Source: Ptiloglossa arizonensis (lineage: Eukaryota > Arthropoda > Insecta > Hymenoptera > Colletidae). Taken from it: a DNA stretch of 64,000 nt. Below are positions 25,260 through 35,577 of this stretch, piece after piece. The translations under genes and the position numbers were made by a program. The notes beneath the pieces were generated by a model. The model did no database searches. It saw only the letters and a list, made by a program, of their open reading frames with translations, and had not been told where the DNA came from. The stretch spans positions 5,816,001-5,880,000 of the forward strand of contig NC_135055.1 in assembly GCF_051014685.1 (NCBI RefSeq), given 5' to 3'. Position 1 is the stretch's first letter. Each line of letters begins with the position of its first letter.

Positions 25260-26060
25260 TTTGTCTTTGAAAATGAAAGAGGAAGAACCAAACGCTCGAT
25301 AGATGTATCTCTACGTTTTAAGCTCGCGCTGGTTCCAGACAGTGAGCTCTTAACGAATACACACTGTGTTCTAAGAGTCGATGAAGAAGAAAGACGCGTA
25401 GGTGTAAAAACTCGAACTAGAAACATTCCTAACTGTGGACTGTTCTAGATTTCGTTTCTGTTTCAGTTTAAAGGAATATTAGAATCGAAGAATAGTGGAA
25501 TTCTTCTTTGAGATAACATTGATAACGTTCAGAGTAGAATGCGACGTAAAACAGTTGAAAAGGCAAGAGGAATAACCAAACGTTAGATAGGCGTATCTCT
25601 ACGTTTGAAGCTCGCGCTGGTTCCAGACGGTGAGCTCTTAACGAATACACACTGTGTTCTGAGAGTTGATGAAAAAGAAAGACGCGTAGGTGTAAAAACT
25701 CGAACTTGAAACATTTGACTGTTCTAGATTTCGTTTCTGTTTCAGTTTAAAGGAATATTAGAATCGAAAAATAGTGGAATTCTTCTTTGAGATAACATTG
25801 ATAACGTTCAGAGTAGAATGCGAAGTAAAACAGTTGAAAAGGCAAGAGGAATAACCAAACGTTAGATAGGCGTATCTCTACGTTTTAAGCTCGCGGTGGT
25901 TCCAGACAGTGAGCTCTTAACGAATACACACCGTGTTCCAAAAATTCATTGAAAATAAAGACGCGTAGATGTGAAAACTCGCACTTGCAATCTCTGACTG
26001 TTTCGAATTCCTTTCCTGAGTTCAGAGGAATATTATAATCGAAGAAAAGTAGAATTCTTC
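25260..26060. repeat. Three tandem copies of a ~283-bp unit
   Basis: An AGCTCGCGCTGGTTCCAGAC-type block starts at 25321, 25609 and 25888, with spacings of 288 and 279 bp. The first two copies are very similar, and the third diverges after about 25980. Each contains AATAGTGGAATTCTTCTTTG and a segment TTAGATAGGCGTATCTCTACG, the latter carrying a small inverted repeat. Confidence 0.9.
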
Positions 26061-29000
26061 TCTGAGACAATATCGATGGTCCATAGAATAGAATGCGAGG
26101 CAGAGAAGTTTCCAAACTGGCGGTACAACATTGAGAAATTAACCTAAGCTTTTGGCGCCTCTCAAACCCCCTCGCAGAGTACTTGAGGGGGACTTTGACA
26201 CATCCGTTGTCCCCCGAACGATACAAAAAGCTCGTGTATGAAACTTTCTGTACATTCACTGCTTGCGAAATAATATTCGTCGAGCGAGGGTCAAACTTTA
26301 TAAAAGTATCGAAGGATTAAACGCGAAGATTAAATACGGGGTACAGGAGTTTGTGCCTGACACGAACACAGTCTCGAAGCAGGCTGGGTACGCTAATTAA
26401 ACGTAACACGGAAAACACGGAAAATATCCGCGCCGCATAATGTTACGTCGAGTGAGCAACGTAATAAAGTGTGGCCTAGTTGGGGGGAGGGGGGGCAGGG
26501 GGGCGTTGCTTTCGGCGGAGTTAGCGAGCTGCGCGAGATTCAGTTGGCACGCCCCCTTCTCGAGCCGATCCTTCGTGAAAATTTACGGGGAACAGCTCTT
26601 TGCGCGCGGTTCGGGCGAATTTCCTGGATTCCGTTTATTCCGCGTGGAACAAAGGGAACGAGGGAACCGCGAGCTCGTTTTAGGCAGCTGTAATCAGCTT
26701 TGTCGGCCCCCTTCCCCTTGTTACTCGATACCAGTGAATCGTCGACGAGCTGCATTCTTTTGGCTGTTCTGTAACGAATGTTGGACAAGATCAGGTTCAA
26801 CTTGTTTTATGGGAGTCCTTCAGTCTAGAATACTAACAAGAGACTTCGCGAATTGTTTTTCAAACACCGTTGAATTGAACGATAAACGGTACCAATTTTT
26901 CCGAGCATATTTTCCAGCGACCATAGCTGCAGAACTTTAACGTAGAATTTCGGCTGCGCAAGAATGCCCCCAGGATTCTAGTATGGAAATTAGGGAGCAC
27001 AATTTCACCGCTGGAATTCACGTATAGAATTTCCGGTGTGCACGATTGTGGCCCCCCGTGAATTAATCCCTCGCGAAAATGGAATCGTTTCTCTTTTTCT
27101 CTTTCGATTCTTTCTGTACACGACTTGGAGAAATCAATTTCTGGAATTCGGTGTTTATCCGATAAAAGAGCAACGGTCTGCGACGCAGCGCCATTTCCAT
27201 CGAATGGTCGTGCATTTCCGAATTACCCAGTCGCACGTCACAATTTCGAGAACAAAGAGACGTCAACGAAATAAATTCTTCTCTTCGCGTTTCGTACGGT
27301 TCGGGGCCCACCCAACCCCCTCGATCTCTTCCATTCCTTCTCGACGGAATCACAGTCCGTTAAACAGAGCGCACGATGACGAAAATTTCAAATCTTCGAG
27401 ACTCTATCTCGACGATGCTTCAGACCATCTAAAATTTTTTACCACTGCTCCCATCCCGCCGCGTTTCTCGCTGTAAAATTGCACAAATGCCTCGAAGTCG
27501 GACGAGAGATAAGCGAGTCGGAAAACATTTATCGCGTGGAACACAGAGTGAAGAGAGGAAGTGGGATGGGAGTGGCGGAGGTGGAGGGGGGGATTGGGGT
27601 GGATTCAAAATTTCATGATCTCGAGATTAAACGAAGCCAAAGGAGGAGGTTCCGCGCCGACACCGAAAGTCTTGCCAACTCGATTTTCCGTCGCGGGACG
27701 CGATAATCCTGGCGGAAGAGACAAAGGGAGGGAGTAGGAGGAGGGTGTGGTGCAAAAAGTTTCGCGGCATTAAAGCGTGAAGCCACCAGCGATTTTGTCG
27801 GGTTCGGCCGTGTGGAAGGGGTGAGGGGAGCGAACAACGAACAGACCAGAATGGCCGGTAGACGAAAGTCAGGGGTGAAACTTCTCAGATGATGAATGGG
27901 GTTCGATCGTGTCGCCCTCGCGAACGAAACCGGTGTCGAAATTAAAATTAATCGAGGCTCGGTTCTCCCTGCGTTCAGCTAGAGTCGATTGAACGAACCG
28001 CGATGGAAACACCTGAACGACGTCGCGTGACGTAAATGTCACGAGGGTTGTTTTCCCCGAGAAAGGGTGCAATGCTCGCGGCTGATCCAATAAGGCAGGC
28101 ACAGACGTAAGAAGGAAGTCCAGGCCTGGAACTGCTCGGGGCTCTGTGTTAATATGTACAGTAATTGTACGATGAATCGTTTGTAAATTTCAATTGTACT
28201 AAATGAAATTTATGGACACTCTCTTTTGGATAAACAACACAAAACTGGTACCTGTATGTATCGAATGAAACGAAAAGGAGTTATTGGGAAATTAATCTGG
28301 TAAAATTATATCTATGTTTATCGAATAGAACGAAAAGAAATTATTGTGAAAAATAATCTTCTAAAGAAATTTGTTATTTCTCTTTCTCCTTGCATAGACA
28401 TTTTCGTATATCTTCCTTTGTTTACTTTTAAAATCGAAATTTTGATATTAAGTGCGTTTTGTTTGAGAGAACTCTATCGATTGTTTCTTCACTTGTACCA
28501 TTTGTACGTATCGTTGCATCAATGATTATTGTGAATCGTTTTTGTATCCACGAAAAGAATTTAACCTTCGAATTATTCATTCAAAGGTGAGTGGGTACCA
28601 TCAAGCGTGCCGATACACCGTAATATCGAGAATATCGGTATCACTTTGTTCGAATTAACCGCCGTTTGCGAACGAGCATCATGGATCCCAGGAGTCGTCG
28701 AATTCGAAGTCTCTTAAAAATGGAAATATCGTTCCGGAGGTAATAGAAGTTTCGCTCGACGAGCACTTACCCAAGAAAAACAATTTAATTCGATTTACCT
28801 AGTCGAGGGGTTGAAACGAGCGAAAAGGCGAAAGTGCAAAGAACAATAAAGGGAAACCCCGCGCAAGCGAAGCCAAGGTCAAGCGCCCGTCAAACGTAAG
28901 CCGCTAATTGTGTTACACCCGGGAATCGTGGTCGCTCGACAACGCGTAATTAGGTGTAATTGCTCCCATAACGCGGCGGTTAGAGCGAGGGCGCGAAGAG

Positions 29001-29449
29001 GGTGAGCGAAGAAAAAATTCACAGAGAGGAATACGTACGTCAGAATATTTCCCGCGTGCATATCGCTTTAATATTATTTCAGCGAAAGAAAATAAGTATT
29101 CAAACGCGTAAAGATTTTTGTAAATCTATTAGTCGAAAATTTTAGCGATAACTGGAGAAGTATGCATTTAACGTTTTCTTTTTCAGGAAGGATAGAGAAA
29201 AAGTTTACCAAAATTTGTTACGTGGAATGTCAATCCGTTTGAGATTATTTAAAGAAATTTTACAAGTAATGAATGTACTACATCTCATGAAATTTAACAA
29301 GTTGCAAGAGATAAAGTTACAGCGTCTACTATTTCGTATCTAAGATGGCGCCTGAATGTCGAGGATCTGCCATAACCCCATATAATTTTCTTGCGCGCGC
29401 ACGATACATACACATATTACAATAATTGCGTTTAACGAGTGAAACATAG
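26061..29449. other. Unique sequence with CpG-rich stretches, no supported gene
   Basis: GC- and CpG-rich stretches lie at about 26430-26720, 27040-27350 and 27480-28090. A G-rich run of three long tracts (about 26482-26504) could form a quadruplex. A 166-codon plus frame at 26440-26940 overlaps it but has no recognisable domain. A diverged ~63-bp tandem duplication lies at about 28255-28380. A possible regulatory or untranslated island, nothing firmer. Confidence 0.4.
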
Positions 29450-30580
29450 ATATGGGTTCTTCAAAGATGTTCTCCCTTAAAATAAATTTTCATCTAAATT
29501 TTGTTAGGATTACAATAAACTTTTCACTTTCATGTAAGTGTAATCTTCTCACACGAGTACAGTACATACACTCTTTAAAAATAATAAACGTGTTCAGTGG
29601 TCGAAACGTTCTCGGAAGTTCTTCAAAGATGTCCTCCCTTAAAATAAATTTGGTTAGAATTGCAATAAACTTTTCACTTTCATGTAGGTGTAATCTTTCG
29701 ACACGAGTACAGTACATACACTCTTCAAAAATAATAAACGTGTTTAGTGGTCAAAACGTCCTCGGGGGTTCCTCAAAGATGTTCTCCCTTAAAATAAATT
29801 TTCATCGAAATTTTGTTAGGATTACAATAAACTTTTCACTTTCATGTAAGTGTAATCTTCTCACACGAGTACAGTACATACACTCTTAAAATATAATAAA
29901 CGTGTTCAGTGGTCAAAACGTCCTCGGAGGTTCTTCAAAGATGTCCTCCCTTAAAATAAATTTTGTTAGAATTGCAATAAACTTTTCACTTTCATGCAAG
30001 TGTAATCTTCTCACACGAGTACAATACATACATGCTTCAAAAATAATAAACGTGTTCAGTGGTCGAAAACGTACACAGGGGTTCTTCAAAGATGTTCTCC
30101 CTCAAAATAAATTTTGTTAGAATTGCAATAAACTTTTCACTTTCATGTAGATGTAATCTTCTCATACGAGTACAATACATACACGCTTCAAAAATAATAA
30201 ACGTGTTCAGTGGTCGAAAACGTACACAGGAGTTCTTCAAAGATGTTCTCCCTTAAAATAAATTTTGTCAGAATTGTAATAAACTTTTCATTTTCGTGTA
30301 GGTGTAATCTTCTCACACGAGTACAATACATACACGCTTCAAAAATAAGAAACGTGTTCAGTGGTCGAAAACGTACACAGGGGTTCTTCAAAGATGTCCT
30401 CCCTCAAAATAAATTTTGTTAGAATTGCAATAAACTTTTCACTTTCATGTAGATGTAATCTTCTCACACGAGTACAGTACATACACTCTTCAAAAATAAT
30501 AAACGTGTTTAGTAGTCAAAACGTACACAGAGGTTCTTCAAACGTGTTTTCCCTTAAGAAAAATGTCTCTGAATTTCATT
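29450..30580. repeat. Eight tandem copies of a 150/162-bp unit
   Basis: Units beginning TTCTTCAAAGATGT start at 29457, 29619, 29769, 29931, 30082, 30233, 30384 and 30534 (last partial). Spacings are 162, 150, 162, 151, 151, 151 and 150 bp. The 162-bp units carry an extra TTTTCATC-type insert after AAAATAAA. The alternation at the left suggests that a two-unit block was duplicated, while the right-hand units spread singly. The unit is open in one frame, giving repeated peptides such as KINFVRIAINFSLSC, but start, splice and domain evidence is absent, so it is treated as non-coding. Confidence 0.95.
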
Positions 30581-32317
30581 TGGGATTACAATGAACATTT
30601 TACTTTCCCCCGGTAGGAAAGTAAAAAGATGGCGGTATGCAAAGGGAAGAAAACGAAGCGCGCGTCCCGAGCGGAGTCAATTTACCCTCGACGAGCGAAG
30701 TACGCGCGAGAAAATTGTCGCATAGGCGTGTGCAAGCTCGTAAAAGCTTTCCGAGCGAGAGGAGCTCGCAACGAGCCCTGGACACCGTTAGTCAACCATA
30801 AAATCGTTCAGCCCCGCGAGCCACGGGACGCTCGAGCGCGCAGCTAGCGTTCGATCCGCGCCGCGACTACGGAGACCCGTGGAGGACTTCCTTCCTTCCC
30901 TCTTGCTCGGTTTCCGTTGCGCGTGGACGAACCGAGCCGCGTGAAAAATAAACTTTCCAGAGGAACCGTGCGTTCCGAGTGTTTACCTCCGTCGATCGAT
31001 CCCCAATGGGTTTTCGGTGTAGCCACTTAGCAGCCAGGCCAGTCTTGCTTGTGGAGTCAGCTGTAATTCGCAGAGTGAGACCCTAGGAATCGAATCATGA
31101 ACTCATTTCTCGGTGTTGCTTCAAGAAATGGATTCATCTTTCAATCTTCGATGCCTAACAAGAATGGAGGAAATGTTCACTGGGAAAATTTGACAACGTG
31201 AACTTATACTCTGTAAATTGATTTTCTCTATCAAGGACCGAATTGTCGATGAAACTTTCCGAAACACTTATTAGTCACACCGGTGGATGATAATTAACAT
31301 CTTGGACGAACTCGACTTCGAGAGTCCTTTTTTCGAGGTTCGAGTGTCACGTTTCACGATAGAAGAACAAGTTTTAATATCGATCGGTAGTAATGTGGAG
31401 TGTAATACCAACAGTCTTCGAATCATGAAAATTCCAGAAATATTCTTCGGTCACGATGTATTGTACGTGGGCGAGAAGATTGCATCTGAAGCTCTAGAGG
31501 ACTATTCGTTCAGGGGACATTTTCTCATGCACGAAATTAATATGAATCTTAACCAGTGCATACTTGAAATGGCCCCTGAACGAGTCGAACCCGCAGGAGC
31601 TCTAGATGCAATCTTCTCGCGCGCGTACTGTACCACCAATAACAATTACAAGGGAATTTTCCTTTCCGTTTCCTTCGAATTAAATTCATCGCGTTTCGCG
31701 AAATCTAATATCGTTTCGTAAGTCTCTGTATTTATGTTTCGTTGGATCGTTGGCCAGGAAGATACGTACAGGTGTGCAATCAGCATTAACTGTCCAGGGA
31801 GTGCCTAACCATTATTCGTTCCTATTTAGTGAAAACGGAATATTTCCTTGTACCTGGTATTGAAGTTCCACGACCTAAAAAAAAAAAAAAGGTCGACTTC
31901 CAAGAATCCCTGGTCCGTCATTTGGCATGAAAAGTTGGATTTTACACACAGCGGGCAACCGTGAGACCCGCGCGCTTCAAGTAGCTGTCTCTGAATCGAG
32001 GGACGTCGATGCTTAAAGGGGATATCTTCCGAAGTTGTTTGAGCTTTGGAGAGGAACTACATTCGCGAGAGGAACGATTCGATTCCGCAACGGAAGCAGA
32101 ATTTTAATGGTCTCTCGGTTTGAATCGAGGGAAACGTGAATTTGTAAAAAGGCTCGCGTTTAAACCCGGGTCCGTGGGGGTACTTAAAGTTTGCATTGTA
32201 AACGTCGGAAGCTATTCTCCTTTTCGTTGTGCTCCAATACCGCCACGATTGGATTCGCGAGAGCGCGCGGTTCCCCGTACGCAATTTAACTAAACATCGC
32301 TCGCTGGTTAACCCTAC
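30581..32317. other. Unique sequence; CpG-rich island 30620-31020, no supported gene
   Basis: The island at 30620-31020 is strongly CpG-rich with basic frames on both strands and no recognisable domain. A 144-codon ATG frame (31287-31721) in AT-moderate DNA matches nothing known to me. A run of about 15 A lies at 31877-31890, flanked by GACCT and AGGTC. Confidence 0.4.
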
Positions 32318-32700
32318 AAAGAATAAATCCTCACTCGTCTTAAAGACCAAGGCGTTAAATAGTAAACGGAACAATAGAAACTGAATACTAAGACGAAAAA
32401 TAACATACCGACTGTTAGAAGTAAATTTTGATGCATTAATAATTTGAATTTATGTAGATCGAATTCTCGAAAATATTGTATAAGATTCAGTCTAGGAAGA
32501 ATGTATCCTCACTCACCTTAAAGACCAAGGTGTCAAATAGTAAAAAAAAAAAACAATAGAAGCTACATACTAAGACGAAAAATAACATACCGACTGTTAG
32601 AAGTAAATTTTTGATGCATTAATAATTTGAATTTATGTAGATCGAATTCTCGAAAATATTGTATAAAATTGAGTATAGGAAGAATGAATCCTCACTTTAA
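32318..32700. repeat. Two-and-a-bit tandem copies of a ~180-bp unit
   Basis: ATCCTCACT-type starts occur at about 32327, 32505 and 32688. The first two copies share nearly all of their length, including ACTAAGACGAAAAATAACAT and CTCGAAAATATTGTATAA. The third is diverged and fades by about 32880. Confidence 0.9.
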
Positions 32701-33101
32701 AAACAAAGACGTTAGATACTGGAAAAAGAAAATTTCACGAGTAATCGTGGTTTCGTATATTACGGAAGAAATTATATTAATGAAAAGTAACGTACCGATT
32801 TTTTAAAGTAAATTTCCCTTCGTGAATGATTTGACATTACACAGAATAAATTCTCGAAATTTATTATCTAATTCTTCGTCTATTCAATTTTTAGAAAAAT
32901 TCAACCGAGCTGAAAACAAAGGTCGTGAATATACAATAAGAATACCTACTGTAAAATATTGACAGGAAACACGACTTTAATTTCCATGGTTATTTTTTGT
33001 TTTGTTTGTTTCACTAGTATTCTCTCTAAATCTACATCGATAATTAAATATTAATTTGAAAGATACGGCGAGAATAAATTTTGAAATACGCGATATGAGA
33101 G
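32701..33101. other. AT-rich flank of the miniature LTR element
   Basis: AT-rich DNA continuing the decay of the array to its left. A segment at about 32925-32965 resembles part of the AT-rich repeat at 34790-34830. The last four bases before the element (33098-33101, AGAG) form the left target-site copy. Confidence 0.5.
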
Positions 33102-33185
33102 TGTGGCGGCACTACCCACGCTTGCCACCAGAGGGAAACTCACCATCAACCGTTTCCCGCAAGTTCCCGTACCTGCTCCGATCGC

Positions 33186-33193
33186 TATATATA
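33186..33193 (+). promoter_or_regulatory. TATA box in 5' LTR
   Basis: TATATATA, about 37 bp upstream of the first ribozyme base. A usual 25-30-bp spacing would start transcription just before the ribozyme, so nearly the whole motif could be in the RNA. The box is also kept in the old copy at 45816-45823 on the minus strand. Confidence 0.6.
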
Positions 33194-33222
33194 CGACCTC
33201 TTACCGATCTTCCAATGTCCCG

Positions 33223-33289
33223 GCGTATAAGGCAGGGCCTGCTAGGATGCCTTACTGACGAGTCCACTAGCAGGCCCGGGATGAAACGC
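33223..33289 (+). ncRNA. Type III hammerhead ribozyme, 5' LTR
   Basis: Stem III is GCGU (33223-33226) with ACGC (33286-33289), extendable by one G-U pair. The cleavage triplet is GUA, with cutting expected between 33227 and 33228. Stem I is UAAGGC (33228-33233) with GCCUUA (33249-33254), six perfect pairs, closed by a 15-nt loop. The core CUGACGA is at 33255-33261. Stem II is GUCC (33262-33265) with GGAU (33279-33282), one G-U pair, closed by a 13-nt loop. GAA of the core is 33283-33285, followed by the A that opens stem III. Every conserved core base is present. Stem III is the open one, which makes it type III. Eleven bases of loop I (33235-33245) are exactly complementary to loop II (33267-33277). 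Cleavage activity is inferred, not shown. Confidence 0.85.
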
Positions 33290-33353
33290 TTATCCCCACT
33301 CCTTTTCCTATTTCCGTTCTCTCCTTTCAAACATCTTATTAGCGCCGCCAAAG

Positions 33354-33387
33354 TGGTGACCCCGTCTAGCAACACGCAACCTTCTGG
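33354..33387 (+). other. Primer-binding site, tRNA-Trp type, with extended tRNA match
   Basis: One base after the LTR, TGGTGACCCCG (33354-33364) matches the complement of the CCA-tailed 3' end of animal tRNA-Trp, the primer type used by Rous sarcoma virus. After a short mismatched stretch, AACACGCAACCTTCTG (33371-33386) again matches the complement of the T arm and part of the anticodon arm of the same tRNA, a few bases closer than in the tRNA. The tRNA comparison is from memory. The old copy at 44701-44711 (minus) has TGGTGACCCGG followed by GAACACGCAA. Confidence 0.75.
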
Positions 33388-33849
33388 ACAACAGCACAGC
33401 AGCAGTACAGGTGCAGCACAAGACGATGGAAGGAACGCAACGTAAAGGCCGATTTTTCGTAAATCCCCCTCTCCGAGGGTTGACTCCTCGACCTGCCAGC
33501 GACGACACGAACGCTATACTCCCGGCTAACCATCAGGATCAACCCCAGGAGGACAGCAGGCAGCTTGTCGACATTATTCACCGACCACACCGATGCGTTT
33601 CATAAATACTGGTACGCGCACGCATCAACGTCGGACAACAAGCGAAAACGCGGCTTGAGCAAACGATGCTCGCCACGCGTATTCCGCAATCGACAGCAGC
33701 TGGGCCTTACTACGAAAAAGAAGCATTCTTCTCTTCCACCGCTCTGGACAACCTCCTCCTGTGCCTGTTGTGCCAAACCGAACTACGGAACAAATACCTA
33801 CGCCACTGGGACATCAGGACGGAACTTCAAAGTATCGTTTACCACTGGC
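33388..33849 (+). other. Internal domain of the retrozyme-like element, apparently non-coding
   Basis: The longest frames (from 33565 and 33666) run on into the right LTR and have no gag, protease or polymerase motif. The old minus-strand copy aligns well at DNA level (for example GGAACGCAACGT, TACGAAAAAGAA and TGCCAAACCGAAC), but the frames are not kept between copies. That argues for a non-coding sequence conserved for packaging, folding or priming. Confidence 0.65.
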
Positions 33850-33859
33850 AAGGGGGTTA
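33850..33859 (+). other. Polypurine tract before 3' LTR
   Basis: AAGGGGG followed by TTA directly before the TG of the right LTR. It is short, but in the place where plus-strand priming would occur. Confidence 0.5.
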
Positions 33860-34110
33860 TGTGGCGGCACTACCCACGCTTGCCACCAGAGGGAAACTCA
33901 CCATCAACCGTTTCCCGCAAGTTCCCGTACCTGCTCCGATCGCTATATATACGACCTCTTACCGATCTTCCAATGTCCCGGCGTATAAGGCAGGGCCTGC
34001 TAGGATGCCTTACTGACGAGTCCACTAGCAGGCCCGGGATGAAACGCTTATCCCCACTCCTTTTCCTATTTCCGTTCTCTCCTTTCAAACATCTTATTAG
34101 CGCCGCCAAA
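33860..34110 (+). repeat. 3' LTR of the retrozyme-like element
   Basis: Same sequence as 33102-33352 at an offset of exactly 758 bp, including the TATA box at 33944-33951. AGAG at 34111-34114 is the right target-site copy. Confidence 0.9.
33981..34047 (+). ncRNA. Type III hammerhead ribozyme, 3' LTR
   Basis: Same motif as in the 5' LTR, with expected cleavage between 33985 and 33986. A transcript starting in the 5' LTR and cut at both ribozymes would give a 758-nt monomer with 5'-hydroxyl and 2',3'-cyclic phosphate ends, the product that is circularised in plant retrozymes. Confidence 0.85.
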
Positions 34111-34569
34111 AGAGAAATGGCATGTTTTTTCTCCTCGTCCACCCCAAGTTAAAATATCGCTCGTGTAGCTCACCCTGACGATTGTTTACTTTCCCCCGAT
34201 CGATTTTCGTAGTTGCTTGCGAATTGTTGGACTGGCATCGTTGACCTTTCTCAGTCGTGTCGCTGTTAAAAACTGCAAATACAACTTCCTGTTGCTCTTG
34301 GCGCAATTTTCAAGAATATAATTAAAATTCAAGTTGTCTCGTATACTTCCACCTACTCTTGACCTTTCACGGATGAAAGGTTGCGACTTCAACTTTGATG
34401 TGCTAATTATAATAAGAATTCCTTGTTCAGAGGTATAAAGCATTAAATGGATAGGTTAGAGTCACGAGTGACGCAACCCTTGGTGACGCAGACATTATTT
34501 TTTCAACTTCTAACCACTTAAATCGCGGAACAAACATTCATATTGGCTTTTCAAATTTCTGGCTTTTCA
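34111..34569. other. Right flank of the LTR element, no other feature
   Basis: Starts with the AGAG target-site copy. Unique AT-moderate DNA with short frames only. Confidence 0.5.
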
Positions 34570-34860
34570 ACATAACCTCAAAGAGGCATAACCTCCAAAA
34601 GGACTCTCATCGTACTCGATGAAAGAATGGCTCTTTGTCAGCTGACCAGTAAATTTGTTCTTACATGGTACATTAGTTTTATATATATAAAGCAATGAAA
34701 TTTTTTTATATATCCGTATTTAAAAATAAAATTGCTTTTATGCAATGTCAGATCAAAGTTCCTTTTATTTTTCAATAAATGGATTTGATTTGAATATACA
34801 ATAACAGTACCTACTGTAAAATATAAGCAGTGAAATTTTTTTATATTGAAATTATTTATG
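34570..34860. repeat. AT-rich dispersed repeat, copy 1
   Basis: ACATAACCTCAAAGAGG and the next ~150 bp recur almost unchanged 1008 bp to the right (from 35578). The following part, about 34705-34850, recurs at 35840-35985 and again, partly, at 36105-36180. Termini and target duplications could not be placed. Confidence 0.85.
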
Positions 34861-35577
34861 TTCAAAAGATGTTCTTTCGTGAAAATTAACGCTTCGGGTG
34901 CTTTCTACGAGAGGAAAATTTTCCTCTCGGAACCAACGTAATCTAAAATCTACATTAGTACAAGTTTTTCAGCCACGACGAGGTACGCGAATCCTATTCA
35001 GGTTAATTTCCTACGACATTCTACCTCGATTGACATCTTCTCTTGCTCGATAAAGCCTGCAAGAAAGAGATTTAACAACCCAGGCAGCTGACGACGTTAC
35101 GCAGAAGCTGCGAATTTTATAGTTTTAAAACGCAAACTTCGTTGCTGTAAAATTTCAACTTGATCTTTTAAACCGTTCTCGAAGAGCGGTGCACCGATTC
35201 TAAAATTCGGCCATTAATAATCTCCATTACCTCTTGTTCGACCACGCAGTATTTCTCGCGTTGATGAAAATCAGATTACGCATGTAAATAGATGGTTTCG
35301 AATACACAGTTTACGCCAGAAAAGTGAACTTGAACACGCAGTAATTGTTCGGCGCAATCCTCTTGCACGGTGATTGGATGATTATCGAATACATTGCGAA
35401 ATAGTGATCGGTACACCACTGGCTTTGCTGAACGAGCTCGTTTTCGAATTTCCATCCGAGCGGAAAACATTAATGGGGGATAATTAAGCGTTACTGGATG
35501 TTACGAACTATACTTGGACCGAAATGCATACGGAATGTCAGTACGATCGATTGGATTTCGATCGATCGTGAAAGGTA
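34861..35577. other. Unique spacer between two repeat copies
   Basis: No gene or element end was seen. A 64-codon minus frame (35276-35470) has no recognisable domain. Confidence 0.45.

Larger units (their letters stand above)
33102..33352 (+). repeat. 5' LTR of the retrozyme-like element
   Basis: Contains, in order, a CCACCAGAGGG box (about 33126-33136), a TATA box (33186-33193), a hammerhead ribozyme (33223-33289) and a pyrimidine-rich 3' part (about 33290-33340). The canonical TG...CA ends fall at 33102 and 33350; two further A are shared by both LTRs. No AATAAA was seen. Confidence 0.9.
33102..34110 (+). mobile_element. Retrozyme-like miniature LTR retrotransposon, 1009 bp
   Basis: Two 251-bp direct repeats (33102-33352 and 33860-34110), with no difference found by eye, flank a 507-bp centre. 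The element starts TGTGGCGGC and ends GCGCCGCCAAA, so the ends are partly inverted copies. AGAG lies directly outside both ends, a 4-bp target duplication as in Ty3/gypsy-type insertions. A primer-binding site follows the left LTR and a short purine tract precedes the right one. The centre has no gag or pol, so mobility must be supplied by another element. Each LTR holds a full hammerhead ribozyme motif. Identical LTRs imply a very recent insertion. The closest described design is the plant retrozyme; the small animal retrozymes I know of lack LTR-type ends and a primer site. Confidence 0.88.

Noticed and set aside
31287..31721. 144-codon ATG frame
   Set aside because: No recognised domain; about one or two such frames are expected by chance in a window of this size and composition.
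33565..34152. 195-codon frame in the retrozyme-like element as a possible gag remnant
   Set aside because: It extends through the whole 3' LTR, has no gag motif, and the frame is not kept in the old copy.
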